Shown: positions 1-5,124 of the stretch, piece after piece | Position numbering within the stretch: position 1 is the first letter of the stretch | How the letters are laid out: every line of letters starts with the position of its first letter | Assembly: GCA_900554325.1 (NCBI GenBank) | Contig: USHA01000098.1 | Coordinates: 1-5,124, forward strand | Direction of reading: 5' to 3' | Origin: an uncultured Collinsella sp. | GTDB lineage: Bacteria > Actinomycetota > Coriobacteriia > Coriobacteriales > Coriobacteriaceae | DNA length: 5,124 nucleotides | Program-made: the position numbers and the translations under genes | Notes under the pieces: generated by a model | Database searches by the model: none | Seen by the model: only the letters and a program-made list of their open reading frames with translations | Told to the model about the DNA's origin: nothing

Positions 1-80
1 TCGAGGGTGCCAAGAAGGAGGACGCCGAGGCTGCCAAGGAGAAGCTCGAGGCTGCTGGCGCTGCTGTCACCCTCAAGTAA
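1..80 (+). CDS. rplL: Ribosomal protein L7/L12, C-terminal end (partial)
   Basis: Only the last 25 codons are present (first whole codon at 3-5, TAA stop at 78-80). The frame reads EGAKKEDAEAAKEKLEAAGA and then ends AVTLK. This is the characteristic final helix and strand of the L7/L12 C-terminal domain, which family members end as KEEAEAIKKKLEEAGAxVELK. L7/L12 forms the multimeric stalk of the 50S subunit and recruits translational GTPases through this domain. Identity rests on this short but distinctive ending and on the downstream rpoB-rpoC context, since rplL normally precedes rpoB. A strong terminator begins 28 nt after the stop, so this is probably the end of the rplJ-rplL transcript. 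Confidence 0.9.
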   Translation, partial: EGAKKEDAEAAKEKLEAAGAAVTLK

Positions 81-107
81 TCAGGCTCTCTCGCCAGATT
101 TCTTTGC

Positions 108-142
108 AGACGGGGTTCGCATTGCGAGCCCCGTCTTTTTTT
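108..142 (+). terminator. Intrinsic terminator after rplL
   Basis: A 12-bp stem pairs 109-120 with 124-135 (one G-U wobble, 116 with 128) around a 3-nt loop (ATT). An extra A-T pair (108 with 136) extends the base. The stem is followed by a run of seven T (136-142). The lower half of the stem is GC-rich (GACGGGG/CCCCGTC). This is a textbook Rho-independent terminator and should largely separate rplL from galU. Confidence 0.93.
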
Positions 143-224
143 GTTTTGGCCCCTCATTCCCATTGCTCGGCACGCGGAACACCGTTGTCTTCGCCGTGCC
201 AATCCCATTACCGCTGGGGCGTAA

Positions 225-273
225 AATTGCGCCATTCGGGCAATAATTTGCGTTGACCTGCTGAAGAATTGCG
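225..273 (+). repeat. Three AATT(T)GCG direct repeats phased at 21 bp
   Basis: The core TTGCG occurs at 227-231, 248-252 and 269-273, exactly 21 bp apart each time. Each copy is preceded by A/T bases (AAAATTGCG, TAATTTGCG, AGAATTGCG). A further copy in inverse orientation, CGCAATT, lies at 321-327. A 21-bp period is about two helical turns, so the boxes would face the same side of the DNA, as expected for a cooperatively binding regulator. The repeats are seen directly; a regulatory role is inferred from the spacing and position upstream of galU. The boxes overlap the only promoter-like hexamers in the region. Confidence 0.45.
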
Positions 274-307
274 TTTGCCTTACGGCGACGTATGCCTCCG
301 GCGGTAA

Positions 308-372
308 GATACTTCGGTATCGCAATTTGGTCTGCGGCCGCTGTGCCGCACGCACAGGGCGCATTCTGCGCC
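308..372 (+). other. Hairpin cluster in the galU leader
   Basis: Three perfect small hairpins lie in series. The first is GATAC-TTCG-GTATC (308-321), a C(UUCG)G tetraloop of the very stable class. The second is CTGTGC-CGCAC-GCACAG (341-357). The third is GGCGCA-TTC-TGCGCC (358-372), which ends five nt before the galU Shine-Dalgarno sequence. An alternative pairing, TGCGG (333-337) with CCGCA (346-350), would compete with the second hairpin. None is followed by a T run, so they are not terminators. They match no riboswitch class that I can recognise; a role in translation control is only a possibility. Confidence 0.4.
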
Positions 373-377
373 TGCGA

Positions 378-382
378 AAGGA
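378..382 (+). promoter_or_regulatory. galU ribosome binding site
   Basis: AAGGA, within GAAAGGATC, is complementary to the 16S 3' end. It lies 12 nt before the ATG at 395 but only 3 nt before the in-frame TTG at 386. Spacing therefore favours the ATG, which also gives the family-typical N-terminus MKAIIPAAGLGTR. Confidence 0.65.
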
Positions 383-394
383 TCTTTGAATAAC

Positions 395-1303
395 ATGAAG
401 GCAATCATCCCCGCCGCCGGTCTTGGCACGCGTTTTCTGCCTGGCACTAAGTGCACGCCCAAAGAGATGCTGCCGGTGCTCGACAAGCCCGTCATTCAGT
501 ACGTCGTCGAGGAAGCGCTCGATCCCGAGGAGGTCGACGATGCCATCATCGTTACTTCTCCCGGTAAGCCCGAGCTACTGAACTACTTCCAGCCCGATCG
601 CTCGCTCGAGAACCTGCTGCGCGAGCGCGGCAAGAACGCCTATGCCGACGCCGTCGCCCACGCTGGCGGTATGCCGGTCGACTTCCGTTATCAGTACGAG
701 CCCAAGGGCCTCGGCCATGCTATTCGCTCTGCTGCCGACGCCGTGGCAGGGGAGAACTTCCTAGTTCTTCTGGGCGACTACGTTGTGCCTAACCGCGACA
801 TCTGCGACAAGATGCTCGCCGTTTCCAAGGAGCACGGTGGCGCTTCGGTTATCGCCGTCGCTGCTTGCTCGCCCGAGGAAGTCAGCCGCTACGGCGTTAT
901 CGCCGGTGAGCGCGTCGGTTCGCTCGAGGGTGCCGAGGACGTTGCCGATGCAGAGCCGGGCGCTGTCTGGCGTATCGGCGGTCTGGTCGAGAAGCCCGCT
1001 CCCGAGGCAGCTCCGTCCAACCTGTACATCGTCGGTCGCTACCTGCTGAGCCCGCTGGTCATGGACCTGCTGGCAGATCAGCAGGCCGGCAAGGGCGGCG
1101 AGATCCAGCTCACCGACGCCATGGCCCGTTCGCTCGACCGCGAGGCCATGTATGCTGTCGTCATCGACCCGCTGTCGGGCTACGACACCGGTACTCCCTC
1201 TGGCTGGATGGCCACCAACGCCCTCATGGCTGCAAGCGACCCCCGCTTTGCCAGCGCCTTCTGGGACGCCATCGACGAGCGCGGCGGATTGATGCGCAAG
1301 TAA
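395..1303 (+). CDS. galU: UTP-glucose-1-phosphate uridylyltransferase (GalU type)
   Basis: Predicted to join UTP and glucose-1-phosphate into UDP-glucose plus pyrophosphate in the cytoplasm, feeding cell-envelope glycans and galactose metabolism. The 302-residue length is normal for GalU. The nucleotide-binding loop PAAGLGTRFLP lies at residues 6-16, followed by the PKEMLP block (22-27) and DKPVIQYVVEEA (30-41). Further hallmarks are EPKGLGHA (102-109), the metal-binding-type LLGD with Asp128, VEKP (198-201), APSNL, and GKGGEIQLTDA (232-242). The C-terminal YDTGTP (263-268) stands where many GalU proteins have YDCGNK. Other departures are FLPGTKCTPKEM for the usual FLPATKAxPKEM, and PGKPELLNYF where GRGKxxIxxHF is common. 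The family call is firm; strict UTP/glucose specificity is inferred. ATG 395 is preferred over TTG 386 because of ribosome-binding-site spacing and homologous N-termini. The gene is flanked by terminators and looks monocistronic. Confidence 0.9.
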   Translation: MKAIIPAAGLGTRFLPGTKCTPKEMLPVLDKPVIQYVVEEALDPEEVDDAIIVTSPGKPELLNYFQPDRSLENLLRERGKNAYADAVAHAGGMPVDFRYQYEPKGLGHAIRSAADAVAGENFLVLLGDYVVPNRDICDKMLAVSKEHGGASVIAVAACSPEEVSRYGVIAGERVGSLEGAEDVADAEPGAVWRIGGLVEKPAPEAAPSNLYIVGRYLLSPLVMDLLADQQAGKGGEIQLTDAMARSLDREAMYAVVIDPLSGYDTGTPSGWMATNALMAASDPRFASAFWDAIDERGGLMRK

Positions 1304-1323
1304 GCCTTCGGGCATCGACATTT

Positions 1324-1355
1324 ACGGGCGCGGACTTCGGTTCGCGCCCGTTTTT
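1324..1355 (+). terminator. Intrinsic terminator after galU
   Basis: A 12-bp stem pairs 1324-1335 with 1340-1351 (one G-U wobble, 1333 with 1342). It is capped by a C(TTCG)G tetraloop and followed by TTTTT (1351-1355). The GC-rich stem (CGGGCGCG/CGCGCCCG) lies 20 nt after the galU stop codon. This is a strong Rho-independent terminator that ends galU and implies rpoB has its own promoter. Confidence 0.95.
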
Positions 1356-1379
1356 ATAAGAGCTGCGATTGCCGGCTCT

Positions 1380-1404
1380 CTGTTCACAGAAAATATATGA
1401 ACAG
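1380..1404. repeat. Inverted repeat CTGTTCA-N11-TGAACAG, operator-like
   Basis: Perfect 7-bp arms (1380-1386 and 1398-1404) surround an 11-bp A/T-rich centre. A third half-like TGTTC follows at 1406-1410, 25 bp after the first. The dyad has the size of a dimeric repressor site and lies about 130 bp upstream of the predicted rpoB transcription start. It may instead control a weak upstream promoter (TTGCCG at 1369-1374 with TATATG at 1394-1399, though 19-bp spacing is long). The sequence symmetry is certain; the function is inferred. Confidence 0.4.
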
Positions 1405-1442
1405 GTGTTCGATATACATGTATCTACCTGCGCATTTTCTGT
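1386..1442. repeat. Wide 9-bp inverted repeat enclosing a palindrome
   Basis: ACAGAAAAT (1386-1394) is perfectly complementary to ATTTTCTGT (1434-1442), with 39 nt between the arms. Inside sits the perfect 10-bp palindrome ATACATGTAT (1414-1423). The left arm overlaps the centre of the dyad at 1380-1404, so the structures are nested. There is no T run after it, which argues against a terminator. It could be paired operator sites or chance symmetry in an A/T-rich stretch. Confidence 0.35.
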
Positions 1443-1488
1443 CGAAAAACTTTGCTACTCCAAAAACTCAATCGCGTCAAGGCTTTTC

Positions 1489-1516
1489 TTGCCCAACGGT
1501 CGGTACCTGATAAACT
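1489..1516 (+). promoter_or_regulatory. Candidate rpoB promoter (extended -10)
   Basis: TTGCCC (1489-1494) serves as a -35 box, then a 16-nt spacer, then TAAACT (1511-1516) as -10. TGA at 1508-1510 gives an extended TGn motif just before the -10. Transcription would start near 1523, giving a leader of about 67 nt. Two A-tracts (AAAAACT at 1445-1451 and 1462-1468, 17 bp apart) lie upstream and could aid RNA polymerase binding. This is the best promoter-like pair between the galU terminator and rpoB, which needs a promoter there. Confidence 0.55.
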
Positions 1517-1520
1517 ATTA

Positions 1521-1556
1521 GGTTGCGATAACTGGCGAAGCTATGCCTCGCCAACC
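1521..1556 (+). other. rpoB leader stem-loop
   Basis: GGCGA (1534-1538) pairs with TCGCC (1548-1552), with GC/GC (1540-1541 with 1545-1546) inside across one A-C mismatch. GGTT (1521-1524) can pair with AACC (1553-1556) below, leaving a 9-nt bulge on the left side. The structure would form at the very 5' end of the predicted rpoB transcript and ends about 17 nt before the Shine-Dalgarno sequence. It may stabilise the mRNA or affect translation; no function can be assigned. Confidence 0.3.
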
Positions 1557-1573
1557 CACCGAGCATTTCCGTG

Positions 1574-1580
1574 AAGGAGG
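1574..1580 (+). promoter_or_regulatory. rpoB ribosome binding site
   Basis: AAGGAGG is a full-strength Shine-Dalgarno match placed 9 nt before the GTG at 1590. It fixes this GTG as the start. The resulting N-terminus, (M)TYAYTATERKRVSFGKIPE, runs into a beta-subunit N-terminal pattern of normal length. Confidence 0.9.
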
Positions 1581-1589
1581 AAAAACCTG

Positions 1590-5081
<3,492 letters not shown>

Positions 5082-5087
5082 TTGACT

Positions 5088-5124
5088 GTGGCAGATTTCG
5101 AAGCTACTGATTTTGACTCGGTAA
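5088..5124 (+). CDS. rpoC: DNA-directed RNA polymerase subunit beta-prime, N-terminus (partial)
   Basis: Twelve codons are visible before the window ends, reading (M)ADFEATDFDSV from a GTG start. This resembles the start of actinobacterial-type beta-prime (for example a short DVNxFDxLRIGLA-like opening). The position directly after rpoB, with a 6-nt gap and a well-spaced ribosome binding site, makes rpoC the near-certain identity. Beta-prime carries the catalytic Mg-binding aspartates, but none of that part is in the window. Expected to be cotranscribed and translationally coupled with rpoB. Confidence 0.88.
   Translation, partial: MADFEATDFDSV

Larger units (their letters stand above)
143..394 (+). 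promoter_or_regulatory. galU upstream region and leader
   Basis: This stretch of about 250 bases holds no credible gene. It must contain the galU promoter if the terminator before it is efficient, but no box pair stands out. The best -10-like hexamers are TAAAAT (222-227) and AATAAT (242-247), neither with a good -35 at normal spacing. The best -35-like hexamer is TTGACC (253-258), but nothing resembling TATAAT lies 15-19 nt downstream. The region also carries phased AATT(T)GCG repeats and a hairpin cluster, listed separately. The promoter position is therefore left open. Confidence 0.45.

Noticed and set aside
253..281. TTGACC (253-258) as the -35 box of a galU promoter
   Set aside because: No hexamer resembling TATAAT lies 15-19 nt downstream, so it is not called as a promoter on its own.
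386..394. TTG at 386 as the galU start, adding three residues
   Set aside because: It is only 3 nt from the Shine-Dalgarno sequence and gives an N-terminus unlike the family. ATG 395 fits both spacing and homology better.
81..404. A 107-codon - strand frame across the rplL-galU gap
   Set aside because: It runs through the rplL terminator and the galU start, has no recognisable protein features, and no ribosome binding site that I could see.
761..1321. A 186-codon - strand frame opposite the galU 3' half
   Set aside because: It overlaps most of a clearly coding region and reads as a compositional shadow without a known motif.

Overview
This window is an ordinary bacterial housekeeping region from a GC-rich genome. 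It holds the last codons of rplL (ribosomal protein L7/L12), a complete galU-type nucleotidyltransferase gene, a complete rpoB (RNA polymerase beta subunit) and the first twelve codons of rpoC (beta-prime). All genes are on the + strand. The beta subunit is short (1163 residues) and lacks the large insertions of proteobacterial beta. Its rifampicin-region core resembles actinobacterial beta (NPLTGLTHKRRLSALGPGGL), while other blocks look more Firmicutes-like. With the GC-rich third codon positions, this suggests Actinomycetota, possibly class Coriobacteriia (Collinsella/Olsenella-like). That placement is inference; no database search was possible.

Layout: 1-80 is the rplL 3' end; 108-142 is a strong intrinsic terminator; 143-394 is a galU upstream region with three AATT(T)GCG boxes phased exactly 21 bp apart and a run of small hairpins; 395-1303 is galU; 1324-1355 is a second strong terminator with a UUCG tetraloop. 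Then 1356-1589 is the rpoB control region: an AT-rich stretch with nested inverted repeats, a candidate extended -10 promoter at 1489-1516, a leader hairpin and a strong Shine-Dalgarno sequence. rpoB is 1590-5081 and rpoC starts at 5088.

rpoB and rpoC are tightly coupled: a 6-nt gap, both GTG starts, and the rpoC ribosome binding site inside the end of rpoB. The usual rplL-rpoB linkage is interrupted by galU, with a terminator on each side, so rplL, galU and rpoBC look like three separately controlled units.

The most notable observation is inside RpoB. The segment just downstream of the rifampicin region (fork loop 2, canonically about SRERAGFE between GGL and VRDVH) is replaced by a 16-residue, net-basic stretch, AGHKSGSSRRTNVPTA. 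This is an in-frame gain of 8 residues at a very conserved place beside the active centre. No mobile element, CRISPR array, tRNA, rRNA or defence system is visible.
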